From Bacteroidales bacterium UBA1374 (GTDB taxonomy: Bacteria > Bacteroidota > Bacteroidia > Bacteroidales > UBA932), in the NCBI GenBank assembly GCA_002305545.1, contig DBRG01000023.1:157250-221249 (forward strand): a stretch of 64,000 nucleotides of DNA, given 5' to 3'. Made by a program: the position numbers and the translations under genes. Within the stretch, counting starts at the first letter, position 1. Each line of letters opens with the position of its first letter. Shown piece after piece: positions 50,898 to 60,023 of this stretch. The notes below the pieces were generated by a model. It saw only the letters and a list, made by a program, of their open reading frames with translations, ran no database searches and was not told the origin of the DNA.

Positions 50898-52016
50898 ATG
50901 AAAACAACAAAAAATTCACCGGTCATTTTAGTCCTGGCGGTTCTTGTGTCTCTGACTGCTGGTTTTTTAGTGGGGATACTTGTGGATTTCCCGAAAACCG
51001 ATGACACACAGCTTGCCGGAACCATAGGCAGGGTGCAGAATTACAAGAACGTGAAGGTTACAGAGGAAGATATTGAACTCAAGAACGACCTGGTTTCGGA
51101 CACGATTATACTCAAGGCAATTTCAAACTATTTCAATTACTATTATGTTGCTGCCGTGTCGCAGGGGGAAAAGATCCGGTATGCTCTGGAAGCCCTTGAA
51201 AGTCAGCCTGCCTATAAGGAACATGCAGGCTTGCTTCTGCAGGAAGTTTCAGGTTATGGCGCTTTCCTGGGAAATGCCCGGCTGGATCTGCTGCAGGCCG
51301 TAGCCGTGGTCACGAACCCTGCCGAGATACACCCGGTGATGATGCGCAATACGATAGTGCAGGCGAACAATGTGATCTCCCAGATCAGTTTCCGGAGACA
51401 ATCGGTACTGGACCTGATAGACAACCTGGGCAACTACCTGGAAAAGCAAGGCAAGGATGCCGATGCCACGCTGGCATCTGTGCACACGGTATTGAGCCTG
51501 GAACAGATCACCAACGCCATGGCCTTGAATGACAAGATGGTGTTGAAATATTTCGAGAAGAAGAAAATATTCACAGAACAGATCCAGGGATCTTTTGGTT
51601 CGGAACTGCAGGGTCTTATTGTAGCCGATGCCCAGAGGCTGGGAGTAGTTTATTACGATATTGACCCCATGGGAATAATTGTGCAATCCGCAGAAAGCAT
51701 TGGCAGCCATTTTGCCTTGAACAGTGGTGAGATTGGTTCAATGATAACCAATATGCACGAACTGGGGATTTGTTCTGAGGTGATAGGAAGCTCCAATGAC
51801 CTGGAGAGCGTAGCCTTCATGAACATGGAAAACCTTGACCTAAAATCAAGCTTGTTCTCGGAACAACTAGGGGGTGCTGTTCTTAATACACCCGACCTGG
51901 GGATGTTTAACAATATGCAGGAACTGGGATTCTTGAATGTAACCCAGTTGAATTATGTAATAAAGATGAGTGAATTGGGCGGGGCTATTGGAATCGTGCC
52001 TCCAATAGGATATTAA
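50898..52016 (+). CDS. Membrane-anchored or exported protein of unknown function in the sigma operon
   Basis: I do not recognise this 372-residue protein. From ATG 50898 it starts MKTTKNSP, then a hydrophobic segment (about 9-30) that could be a signal peptide or anchor, and the rest is hydrophilic and mostly helical. Near the C terminus a short motif [N/K]-M-x-E-L-G occurs three times, at residues 285, 339 and 356. The last segment is Gly/Ile/Pro-rich, ending VPPIGY. It lies between the anti-sigma gene (45 nt) and the zincin-barrel gene (10 nt), so it probably acts in the envelope process controlled by the sigma factor. Confidence 0.7.
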   Translation: MKTTKNSPVILVLAVLVSLTAGFLVGILVDFPKTDDTQLAGTIGRVQNYKNVKVTEEDIELKNDLVSDTIILKAISNYFNYYYVAAVSQGEKIRYALEALESQPAYKEHAGLLLQEVSGYGAFLGNARLDLLQAVAVVTNPAEIHPVMMRNTIVQANNVISQISFRRQSVLDLIDNLGNYLEKQGKDADATLASVHTVLSLEQITNAMALNDKMVLKYFEKKKIFTEQIQGSFGSELQGLIVADAQRLGVVYYDIDPMGIIVQSAESIGSHFALNSGEIGSMITNMHELGICSEVIGSSNDLESVAFMNMENLDLKSSLFSEQLGGAVLNTPDLGMFNNMQELGFLNVTQLNYVIKMSELGGAIGIVPPIGY

Positions 52017-52026
52017 TGAAAACAAA

Positions 52027-54975
52027 GTGAACAAGTTCAAAGCCATCATATTACTAATGGTAATCATTATCCCGGGCCCACCCGGGATTTTGCGTGCACA
52101 GCTCATTAACAGCGTGAAAAAAGACAACCTGCACCTGGTTTATTTCGGGAACAGGTATTCCTACATAGTGCCGCACGTAAGACAGACCTACCTGAATGCC
52201 ATGGATTTTCACAAGCGCTTCTGGTCTTACCGGGACACGACAACGTATGTTTTCCTTACGGACTTTGAAGATGCCGGACATGGAGGAGCCATTGCCATGC
52301 CTTATAACCAGGTCATCCTGGGGATTGAGCCCTATAGTCTGGCATTCAGTATCATCCCTTCCAATGAACGGTTTCAATGGCTGTTCAACCATGAGCTGAC
52401 ACATATTGTCCTTTCTGAAAAACCAAATACCAGGGATGCGAAATTCCGCAAATTCCTCCAGGGAAAAGTGATAAGAGCCGATGAGTATCCCATATCGGCC
52501 CTGTGGAGTTATTTTACCACCCCCCGCTGGTATGCCCCCCGCTGGTACCACGAGGGGATAGCCTGCTTCATGGAAACCTGGATGTCAGGGGGATTCGGAA
52601 GGGCCATGGGTTTTTATGACGAGATGTATTTCCGCAGCATCATAGAAGGCAAGGAGGACCTCTATTCCCTTGTTGGGCTGGATACGGAAGGAACCACTGA
52701 GGATTTCCAGGTGGGAGCCAATTCCTATCTGTACGGGACCCGTTTCGTGACCTACCTGGCCTACCAATACGGCATAGACAAGCTGAAGGATTTTTATATC
52801 CGTTCCGACAGTTCCCGGGCATTCTTTGCAGGACAGTTCCGTAAGGTTTACGAACGCCCGGTCAGGGAGGTCTGGCAGGAGTGGATGGACTGGGAGCAGG
52901 ATTATCAGCAGAACACCCTGGCCCGTATCGGGGAATTTCCCCTGACCACCCTGCGCTCTCTTACCGAACAGCCCCTGGGCAGTGTTTCCAGGCCGGAATT
53001 CAATCCGGAGACCGGGAAAATCTATGCCGCCATCAACCATCCCGGCATTATTTCTCAAATTGCCGAAATTGACAGGACCACCGGCAGTATCCGGAAGGTG
53101 GCCACCCTGGATTCTCCCAAACTGTATTATACCACACACCTGGCTTACAATGCGGAAGACGAGAAGATCTATACTTCCGAACACAACAGCAATTACAGGA
53201 ATCTGGTGGAAATCGACGTGAAGACGGGAAACAAAAAGGTGCTGAACAAACTCACCCGGACCGGTGACCTGGTATTCAATCCGGCGGACAAGTCCATCTG
53301 GGGGATACAGAACGACAACGGCTACTCCATCCTGGTGAAGATGCCCCTGCCATACGACAAGGCACTGCCTGTCTATACGGTGCCTTTTGGCCAGATCCTC
53401 CTGGATCCCGATATTTCCAATTCGGGAAAATTATTATGCGCCACCCTGTCAGGCATAAGGGGAGAACAGTCCCTGGTCCTGTTTGACCTGGAAGCCCTGG
53501 ATGCCGGCAAGAGCAGTATGGAAACCATAATGGAACTGGAAGACAACACGCTTACGCAGTTCAGGTTCTCTGCCGATGACCGCCATCTGATAGGAACGTC
53601 TTACTATACGGGTGTCTCCAACGTATGGAGGATAGGACTTGAAGACAGGAACATGGAATTGCTATCCAATTCGGCCACCGGGCTTTTTGCCCCAATCCAG
53701 GTGACGGAAGATTCGTTGCTGGTGCTTGAATTCGAAAGGGACGGGATGCGTCCCGGGATTATGCCCGTCACGGTGCTGGAAGATGCCAATGCCATAAGCT
53801 TCCTGGGCAACATGGTACACCAGGCACACCCCGAGGTGGAAGCGTGGTCCCTGCCCCCAGCCTCGGCCCTGGAAGGGGTCAACGATTCCATTATAGAGAC
53901 ACCCTACAGGCCCCTTAAAGAGATGAAGATCGCGGGGGCCTACCCCGACATTTCCGGGTTCAAGAATACCGTAGCCCTGGGATACCGGCTCAACTGGCGG
54001 GACCCGGTGGGGATAAGCAATATCAACCTGTTCCTGGCGGTATCGCCATGGAGTTCCTATGGAATAGAACAAAAGTTCCATGCCATGCTGGAATGGAAAT
54101 TCTGGAGCTGGCGCCTGAAAGCCAGTTACAATCCAACCCACTTCTACGATATTTTCGGACCCACAAAAAGAAGCAGGGCGGGTTATTCCATTGGCCTGGG
54201 ATACCAACGGACATTCATTCTGAAAGATCCCCTGAGGTATCATGTAGATGCCTCTGTTTTCACGTATGGCATGATGGAAGTCCTTCCGGTTTACCAGGAG
54301 ATTGAATCTCCCATCAGGAACATGCAGGCAGCGTCTGTCACCTTTGGTGTATCCAAACTGCGCAAGACACTGGGTGGGGTGGATGACGAAAGGGGCTTCG
54401 CCTGGGATATTAACGCCACCACCTACCTGGCTAAGGGAAAATTTTACCCCTCCTTTGTATCGGATCAAAGCGTGGGCTTCCTGATCCCTTTCATCCGGAA
54501 TACCAGTTTCTGGATACGCAACAGCGTGGGCATTTCACTGGGTGACCGTGAATCCAGTTTGTCCTATTTCTATTTTGGAGGGTTCGGGAACAATTATGTG
54601 GATTGGCAACCGTCCGAGCAATACCGCAATACCTTGTCTTTTCCCGGGGCCCGTATAAACCAGTTGCCGGCCTATACGTATGTCCGGACCATGGGGGAAC
54701 TGAACCTCATGCCCATCCGGCTCCGCAATGTGGGGACCACGTGGCTATATCCCACCTACATAAAACCTTCCCTTTACGGGGCTCACCTGATGACCGGCTT
54801 TGACCGCCGCCAGCAGACAGCCCATGTGTTCAACTGTGGCGGACAGATAGATATCCAACTGGTGCTGTTCTCTTATCTGAAAACGACCTGGTCTTTCGGT
54901 TACGCAAAAATGTTCCGGGCAGGGGAAAAATCAACCAATCAATTCATGTTGTCACTAAAACTGCTTGGAAATTAA
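52027..54975 (+). CDS. Large exported protein: zincin protease domain, beta-propeller, probable outer-membrane barrel (sigma operon)
   Basis: The 982-residue protein begins at GTG 52027 with a signal peptide (about 1-24, ending LRAQ). Residues about 35-260 look like a gluzincin domain: NHELTH gives HExxH at 122-126 and WYHEGIACFMETW gives Glu176. Residues about 300-620 carry repeats such as NPETGKIYAAINHPG and FNPADKSIWGIQNDNG, typical of propeller blades. The last ~330 residues alternate aromatic and polar residues like an outer-membrane barrel. The zinc ligands are intact, so it may be an active protease. It resembles 21621-24524 in layout but not closely in sequence. Confidence 0.72.
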   Translation: MNKFKAIILLMVIIIPGPPGILRAQLINSVKKDNLHLVYFGNRYSYIVPHVRQTYLNAMDFHKRFWSYRDTTTYVFLTDFEDAGHGGAIAMPYNQVILGIEPYSLAFSIIPSNERFQWLFNHELTHIVLSEKPNTRDAKFRKFLQGKVIRADEYPISALWSYFTTPRWYAPRWYHEGIACFMETWMSGGFGRAMGFYDEMYFRSIIEGKEDLYSLVGLDTEGTTEDFQVGANSYLYGTRFVTYLAYQYGIDKLKDFYIRSDSSRAFFAGQFRKVYERPVREVWQEWMDWEQDYQQNTLARIGEFPLTTLRSLTEQPLGSVSRPEFNPETGKIYAAINHPGIISQIAEIDRTTGSIRKVATLDSPKLYYTTHLAYNAEDEKIYTSEHNSNYRNLVEIDVKTGNKKVLNKLTRTGDLVFNPADKSIWGIQNDNGYSILVKMPLPYDKALPVYTVPFGQILLDPDISNSGKLLCATLSGIRGEQSLVLFDLEALDAGKSSMETIMELEDNTLTQFRFSADDRHLIGTSYYTGVSNVWRIGLEDRNMELLSNSATGLFAPIQVTEDSLLVLEFERDGMRPGIMPVTVLEDANAISFLGNMVHQAHPEVEAWSLPPASALEGVNDSIIETPYRPLKEMKIAGAYPDISGFKNTVALGYRLNWRDPVGISNINLFLAVSPWSSYGIEQKFHAMLEWKFWSWRLKASYNPTHFYDIFGPTKRSRAGYSIGLGYQRTFILKDPLRYHVDASVFTYGMMEVLPVYQEIESPIRNMQAASVTFGVSKLRKTLGGVDDERGFAWDINATTYLAKGKFYPSFVSDQSVGFLIPFIRNTSFWIRNSVGISLGDRESSLSYFYFGGFGNNYVDWQPSEQYRNTLSFPGARINQLPAYTYVRTMGELNLMPIRLRNVGTTWLYPTYIKPSLYGAHLMTGFDRRQQTAHVFNCGGQIDIQLVLFSYLKTTWSFGYAKMFRAGEKSTNQFMLSLKLLGN

Positions 54976-54981
54976 TTGCCC

Positions 54982-56559
54982 ATGAAGAAAAAGTTCCCGG
55001 CTCCGCTGGTCATTGTCTTTATGCTGATTGTGGTTGCAGCCCTGCTTACCTGGCTTCTGCCCGGCGGACAATATGTTGAAGGGACATTTCACCCCGCAGA
55101 CTCCCGTCCCCAGACATGGCAGGTATTCACGGCTTTTTACAGCGGGTTTGTCAGACAGGCCGGAATCATTGTATTCATTTTATGCGTGGGGGCTGCCTTC
55201 TGGGTAATCAACGCAACCAGGGCCATTGACAGCGGCATCCGGTCTTTCCTGGATAGCGCAGCCCGGCTGGAACGTTTTCCGCTATTGCGCCGCATTGGGG
55301 TGAATAACCTGGTGATCGCCTCTGTGATGGTTCTTTTCAGTCTTTTTGGCGCAGTCTTCGGGATGAGTGAGGAGACCATAGCCTTTACAGCCCTGGTAGT
55401 TCCCCTGGCCTTGTCCATGGGGTATGATTCCATAACGGGGGTATGCATGGTCTACGTTGCGGCCCATGTGGGTTTTGCCGGGGCCTTCCTGAATCCTTTC
55501 ACCGTGGGCATTGCCCAGGATCTGTCGGACCTGCCCATATTTTCGGGCATGGGATACCGCCTGGTTTGCTGGGCTCTCCTGACAGCCGGAACCATTTTCT
55601 TTGTGCTGAGGTATGCTCATAAAGTGAAGCGGAATCCAAAAGCTTCGCCCATGTGGGAAGAGGACGCTTCCCGAAAAGTCGCCCTTGAGACCGGGGTGGA
55701 CCTGGCAACAGAAAATCCTGCTGAAGGGGCAAAAACCCCATGGACAGCCTGGATTGCTTTCTTCCTGGTGCTGGCCGCCCTGACCGCCTTTTCCGTTTAC
55801 TCTCCTTCCACCATGATAGCCCTGGGGGCCTGGAAACTGAAAGTTCCCGGGCTTCTTCCTGCCCTTACATTCCTGTACGCTGCAGGAGGGTTTAAAATCC
55901 TTACGTGTAAGAATAAACAAGAGAATCCTGTCCGCCTCATCCGTCATTTTGTGTTATTCGCTGTTCTTTTCCTGCTGGTGGGCGTTTTGGGCTACAACTG
56001 GTATATCAGCGAGATTGCCGGTCTTTTCCTTGCCCTGGGGATCCTGAGCGGGATGGCTGCCGGCTACAGCGCCAATACTATTGCCGGGAAACTGACAGAA
56101 GGGGCTAAAGATATCCTGGGAGCGGCGCTTATCGTGGGATTGGCTGCCGGGATCGTAGAGATCCTGGAACAGGGAAAGATCATGGACAGGATACTTTTTG
56201 CCATGGCCGGAGGCCTGGAATCTGTCGGGCGGACGGGCTCGCTGCAGGTCATGTATTTGATCCAGACAGCCATCAACATGCTCATTCCTTCAGCCTCGGC
56301 CAAAGCAGCCATGACCATGCCCATCATGGCGCCTTTCAGTGACCTGGTAGGGGTGTCACGACAGGCCACTGTTCTGGCTTTCCAGTTTGGGGATGGTTTT
56401 ACCAATATGATCACGCCCATTTCAGGGGTGCTTATGGCGGTGCTGGGAGTTGCCCGGATTCCCTATACCCGTTGGGTCAGGTGGGTGTGGCGTTTTATCC
56501 TGGGACTGATCGTGGCCGGATCGTTGCTGCTGCTTCCCACACTTTTCATCTGGAAGTGA
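54982..56559 (+). CDS. YfcC/DcuC-type membrane transporter
   Basis: The 525-residue protein has about twelve membrane helices and family features such as the N-terminal FPAPLVIVFMLIVVAALLTWLLPGG and the central FGAVFGMSEET. The C-terminal half has PSASAKAAMTMPIMAP, typical of YfcC and DcuC-like carriers. It may carry basic amino acids or C4-dicarboxylates; substrate is uncertain. ATG 54982 lies 6 nt after the zincin-barrel gene, so it ends the sigma operon. It converges on the glycyl radical enzyme genes. Confidence 0.82.
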   Translation: MKKKFPAPLVIVFMLIVVAALLTWLLPGGQYVEGTFHPADSRPQTWQVFTAFYSGFVRQAGIIVFILCVGAAFWVINATRAIDSGIRSFLDSAARLERFPLLRRIGVNNLVIASVMVLFSLFGAVFGMSEETIAFTALVVPLALSMGYDSITGVCMVYVAAHVGFAGAFLNPFTVGIAQDLSDLPIFSGMGYRLVCWALLTAGTIFFVLRYAHKVKRNPKASPMWEEDASRKVALETGVDLATENPAEGAKTPWTAWIAFFLVLAALTAFSVYSPSTMIALGAWKLKVPGLLPALTFLYAAGGFKILTCKNKQENPVRLIRHFVLFAVLFLLVGVLGYNWYISEIAGLFLALGILSGMAAGYSANTIAGKLTEGAKDILGAALIVGLAAGIVEILEQGKIMDRILFAMAGGLESVGRTGSLQVMYLIQTAINMLIPSASAKAAMTMPIMAPFSDLVGVSRQATVLAFQFGDGFTNMITPISGVLMAVLGVARIPYTRWVRWVWRFILGLIVAGSLLLLPTLFIWK

Positions 56560-56607
56560 CGTTGCCCCTTAGAACAAGGCTAACTTACCTTTGTCGGGAG
56601 GGATGGT

Positions 56608-57459
56608 CTATCCACCTCTGGCTGCAGGGAGTCCCTTTTTGTGAAAGTCTTTGAGTATGGCCTTCACCTGCTGTTCCGGGGGGGTGGAGAAGTCGCCCTG
56701 GAAGGGCACCCTGCCCCGCAGTATCCGGGACTTTTTTTCTTTCCCGTAGTCGTGGTAAGGAAGCAGGTGAATGGCCGTCAGATTACCTTGGCGTTGCAGC
56801 TCCAGGGCAAAGTCGGCCATTTCCGCCAGTTCGGCCGGGGTATCGTTTACCCCGGGAATGAGGGGTATTCGCAGGGCAAAGGGTACCCCCGAACGGGCGA
56901 CCACACGCAGGTTGTTATGGATAAGGGCGTTATCTGCTCCGGTGTATTGTTTATGCAAAGCAGGGTCCATGACCTTGAGGTCTGCCAGGAACAGGCTGGT
57001 GTGTGGAATGACTTGCAGAAGAACTGTTTCCGGGGCATACAGGCAGGTATCCACCGCTGTATGGATCCCATTTTCCCTGCAGGCGGCCAGCAGGTTCACA
57101 AGAAATTCCGGCTGCATGAGGGGTTCACCCCCTGTGCAGGTAATCCCTCCCCCGGAGCGGTCAAAGAAAATTTTTTCACGCACGGCCGTTAGAAGTACCT
57201 GGTTCACGTCCATCCAGGCACCACATGTTTCCAGGGCTCCGGAAGGGCAGGCATCGGGCAGGGTGTGGTCTTTGCAGGCCCCGCAACCCAGACAGCGCGC
57301 CTGGTTGAAAATCAGGCCGGGCAACGGGTCCTGGCCTTCCGGATTGTGGCACCACTGGCAGTGTAGCGGGCAGCCTTTGAAAAACACATTCAGGCGTATG
57401 CCCGGTCCGTCGTGTATGGCGTACCGCCGGATATCAAAAATACAACCTTTGGGTGACAT
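56608..57459 (-). CDS. Glycyl radical enzyme activase (radical SAM)
   Basis: The activase uses S-adenosylmethionine and an Fe-S cluster to put a radical on the glycine of the partner dehydratase. The 283-residue protein has the radical-SAM CxxxCxxC motif at Cys30, Cys34 and Cys37 (KGCPLHCQWCHNPEG) and a second set of cysteines at 56, 59, 62 and 71 for an auxiliary [4Fe-4S] cluster. CTGGEPLMQP is the SAM-binding GGE motif. I chose ATG 57459, starting 4 nt after the dehydratase stop. An upstream ATG at 57477 would overlap it. Confidence 0.9.
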   Translation of the reverse strand: MSPKGCIFDIRRYAIHDGPGIRLNVFFKGCPLHCQWCHNPEGQDPLPGLIFNQARCLGCGACKDHTLPDACPSGALETCGAWMDVNQVLLTAVREKIFFDRSGGGITCTGGEPLMQPEFLVNLLAACRENGIHTAVDTCLYAPETVLLQVIPHTSLFLADLKVMDPALHKQYTGADNALIHNNLRVVARSGVPFALRIPLIPGVNDTPAELAEMADFALELQRQGNLTAIHLLPYHDYGKEKKSRILRGRVPFQGDFSTPPEQQVKAILKDFHKKGLPAARGG

Positions 57460-57463
57460 AGAC

Positions 57464-59917
57464 TCAGAATTCCTCATTCAGGGTGCGGGTGATGATGTCT
57501 TCCTGCAGGGAAGGGGCCAGGTGATTGAAATAATCACTGTATCCTGCTACCCGTACCATCAGGTCCCGGTAGAGTTCGGGTTCTTTTTGAGCGGCAAGAA
57601 GCGTTTTGGTATCCACCACGTTAAACTGGATGTGGTGGCCTCCCAGTTCAAAATAGCAACGGATCAGATCGCCCAGTTTTTTTCTCTCTTCGGCAGTCCT
57701 GAGCATGGATGGAGAAAAGCGCTGGTTCAGCAGGGTGCCCCCAGAAAGGGATTGATCCAGCTTTCCCAGGGAACGGGCTACGGCCGTTGGTCCTTTGGTA
57801 TCTGCCCCATGGGAGGGAGAGGTGCCGTCTGAAAGAGGTTTGCCTGCCTTGCGGCCGTTGGGCAAAGCACCGGTAATTGTGCCGAAGTATACGTGGCAGG
57901 TGGTTGAAAGCATGTCCATGTGATGGGTCCCGCCCCGGGTATTGGGCTTTCCTTCAATCAGGCGGAACAGGTCTTCGTATACCCGCCTGGCAAGGTCGTC
58001 TGCATAGTCCAGGTCGTTGCCAAAGAAGGGGGTCTTATTCAGAATGAACTGGCGCATGGGCTCTTCCCCTTCAAAATTGCAGGACATGGCCCGGAGCAGT
58101 TTCTCCATGGTCCACTTCTTATCTTCAAAGACGTGTTTCTTCAGGCTGGACAGGCTGTCTGCTATGCTGCCCAGGCCCGTGCACTGGATATAGGAGGTGT
58201 TGTAGCGCGGCCCCCCGTCGTAGTAATCCTTTCCTTTTTCTATGCAGTCGTCAATCAGAACAGACAGGAACGGGGCCGGTGTGCCCCGGGCTGTCAGGCG
58301 TTCTATAAGCAGGTTTACACGGATCTTTATATCTATGATGTACCTGAGTTGCTCCAGGAAAGCCTGGTATAATTCTTCAAAATTTCTGAACCCGGTGGCC
58401 GGACCGGTTTGAATGGAAACCTGCCGGCCGCAAACCGGGTCCACTCCGTTATATAGCGTAATTTCCAACACCTTGGCCACATTCAGGTACCCGGTAAGCA
58501 AATAAGCTTCTTTTCCGAAAGCCCCCACTTCCACACACCCGCTGCAACCTCCTTCACGGGCATCTGACAGGGATTTTCCCTGACGAAGGAGTTCCCGGAT
58601 GTAAACATCGGGATTGAAAACGGAAGGATAACCGTATCCTTTGCTTATGACCCGGGTACCAGCCGCCACAAAGCGTTCCGGTGTGCAGGATGCAATATGA
58701 ACAGACAGGCCAGGCTGCAACAGGTGCAGTTCTTCCAGCGTGTCCAGTGCAATGTAGGAGACAGGGCTTACGGCATTTGTCCCGTCGGGGCGGAGGCCCC
58801 CAATATTGATATTGGTAAAGTCGTTATAGGTTCCGCTTTCCTTTGCTGTAACTCCCACCTTGGGAGGAGCGGGGTGGTTGTTCACCTTGATGAAGAGGCA
58901 GGCCATCAGTTCACGGGCAAAGGTGTCGGACAGGGTGCCGGCCTGTGTTTCCTTGAGGTAGAACGGTTCCAGGTGCTGGTCCAGGTGTCCGGGGTTCATG
59001 GCATCCCAGCCGTTCAGTTCCATGATGGTGCCCAGGTGTACGAACCAGTAGGCCTGTATGGCTTCATGGTAGGTTTGCGGGGCATGGGCAGGCACGCGGC
59101 GGCAGATACGGGCAATTTCTTCCAGTTCTGCTGCCCTGCTATTTTTCCCTTCTGAGCGGCAGGCAAAGGCCATTTCTTCTGCCAACGCTGCGTGCCTCTC
59201 TGCAAAAATCACAATGGCCTGACAGGCAATATCCATGGCCTGCAGCACGTCTTTCTGGCTGTGTGCCGGGGAGCCTGCTGCTGCATGAGCGGCTGCTGCC
59301 GCATAAGCGCTTGCTTCCCCTGCCGGGGTGTCTGCTTCCGATTCGATCGCAGCCAGAGCGCGGGCGATCCGCTCCCTGAAGGCGAGCATCCCGGTGTGGT
59401 AAATCTTTCCATCCAGGGCGGTGTGGCCGTAAGCCCGTTGCTCGGCAAATTCTGTAAATAGGCCACTTTCATACAACAGCTTCCAATCCCCGGGAAGGAT
59501 GGAAAAGAGTTTGTCCCTTTGCGTCCTGCCTTCCCAGAAAGGAATGATTTCTTCCTTGTAGATCCTGATGTCTTCTTCAGTTATTGTGTAGCGCTGCAGC
59601 TCCCTGTTGTTCACGGTTCTCAGGTCTTCTTCTGTGTGACAGGTCAGTTCGGGATAGGTTGAGACAGCACCGGGCCGCGGGCCTCGTTCACCCACTATGA
59701 GTTCTTCCTCTCCAATATAAATGGATTGTTTAAGGCATAATTCCCTGAAACACAAAGCCCGTAGAATAGGTTTAGGATAAAGGTCCTCGTTTACACGGTA
59801 AAAACGGGTCACAATCTGTGCCCTTTCAACACTTAAAGAAGGAAGTGCCTGGTAAGATGCCTGGCGGAGCCTGGCTATACGCTGACTGATAGAACCTCCC
59901 GGAACGCTTGATTTCAT
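57464..59917 (-). CDS. hypD: Glycyl radical enzyme, trans-4-hydroxy-L-proline dehydratase-like
   Basis: The 817-residue enzyme likely dehydrates hydroxyproline to pyrroline-5-carboxylate. The catalytic Cys is Cys461 in GGCSGCVE, with the neighbouring Glu463, and the radical glycine is Gly792 in RVAGYSDYF. From memory the Clostridioides HypD counterparts are Cys434, Glu436 and Gly765, all 27 lower, which fits a family member carrying an insertion. An Ala-rich, low-complexity stretch at about residues 192-220 is the probable insertion. Other glycyl radical dehydratases (glycerol, propanediol) are alternatives, but the CxE pair favours HypD. It forms an operon with the activase. Confidence 0.8.
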   Translation of the reverse strand: MKSSVPGGSISQRIARLRQASYQALPSLSVERAQIVTRFYRVNEDLYPKPILRALCFRELCLKQSIYIGEEELIVGERGPRPGAVSTYPELTCHTEEDLRTVNNRELQRYTITEEDIRIYKEEIIPFWEGRTQRDKLFSILPGDWKLLYESGLFTEFAEQRAYGHTALDGKIYHTGMLAFRERIARALAAIESEADTPAGEASAYAAAAAHAAAGSPAHSQKDVLQAMDIACQAIVIFAERHAALAEEMAFACRSEGKNSRAAELEEIARICRRVPAHAPQTYHEAIQAYWFVHLGTIMELNGWDAMNPGHLDQHLEPFYLKETQAGTLSDTFARELMACLFIKVNNHPAPPKVGVTAKESGTYNDFTNINIGGLRPDGTNAVSPVSYIALDTLEELHLLQPGLSVHIASCTPERFVAAGTRVISKGYGYPSVFNPDVYIRELLRQGKSLSDAREGGCSGCVEVGAFGKEAYLLTGYLNVAKVLEITLYNGVDPVCGRQVSIQTGPATGFRNFEELYQAFLEQLRYIIDIKIRVNLLIERLTARGTPAPFLSVLIDDCIEKGKDYYDGGPRYNTSYIQCTGLGSIADSLSSLKKHVFEDKKWTMEKLLRAMSCNFEGEEPMRQFILNKTPFFGNDLDYADDLARRVYEDLFRLIEGKPNTRGGTHHMDMLSTTCHVYFGTITGALPNGRKAGKPLSDGTSPSHGADTKGPTAVARSLGKLDQSLSGGTLLNQRFSPSMLRTAEERKKLGDLIRCYFELGGHHIQFNVVDTKTLLAAQKEPELYRDLMVRVAGYSDYFNHLAPSLQEDIITRTLNEEF

Positions 59918-59962
59918 GAGTATAAAAGTAAAAGTTATTTTTTTAATTCAGAAAAATAATCC

Positions 59963-59970
59963 TATCTTTG
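59963..59970 (+). promoter_or_regulatory. -7 box of the str operon
   Basis: TATCTTTG matches TAnnTTTG and lies 53 nt before the rpsL ATG, giving a normal leader of about 45-50 nt in contrast to the leaderless genes elsewhere in the window. Confidence 0.65.
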
Positions 59971-60023
59971 CAACCCGTTTTACGCACAGGAATAATACAT
60001 AAAGCAAAGATTAACAACACATT

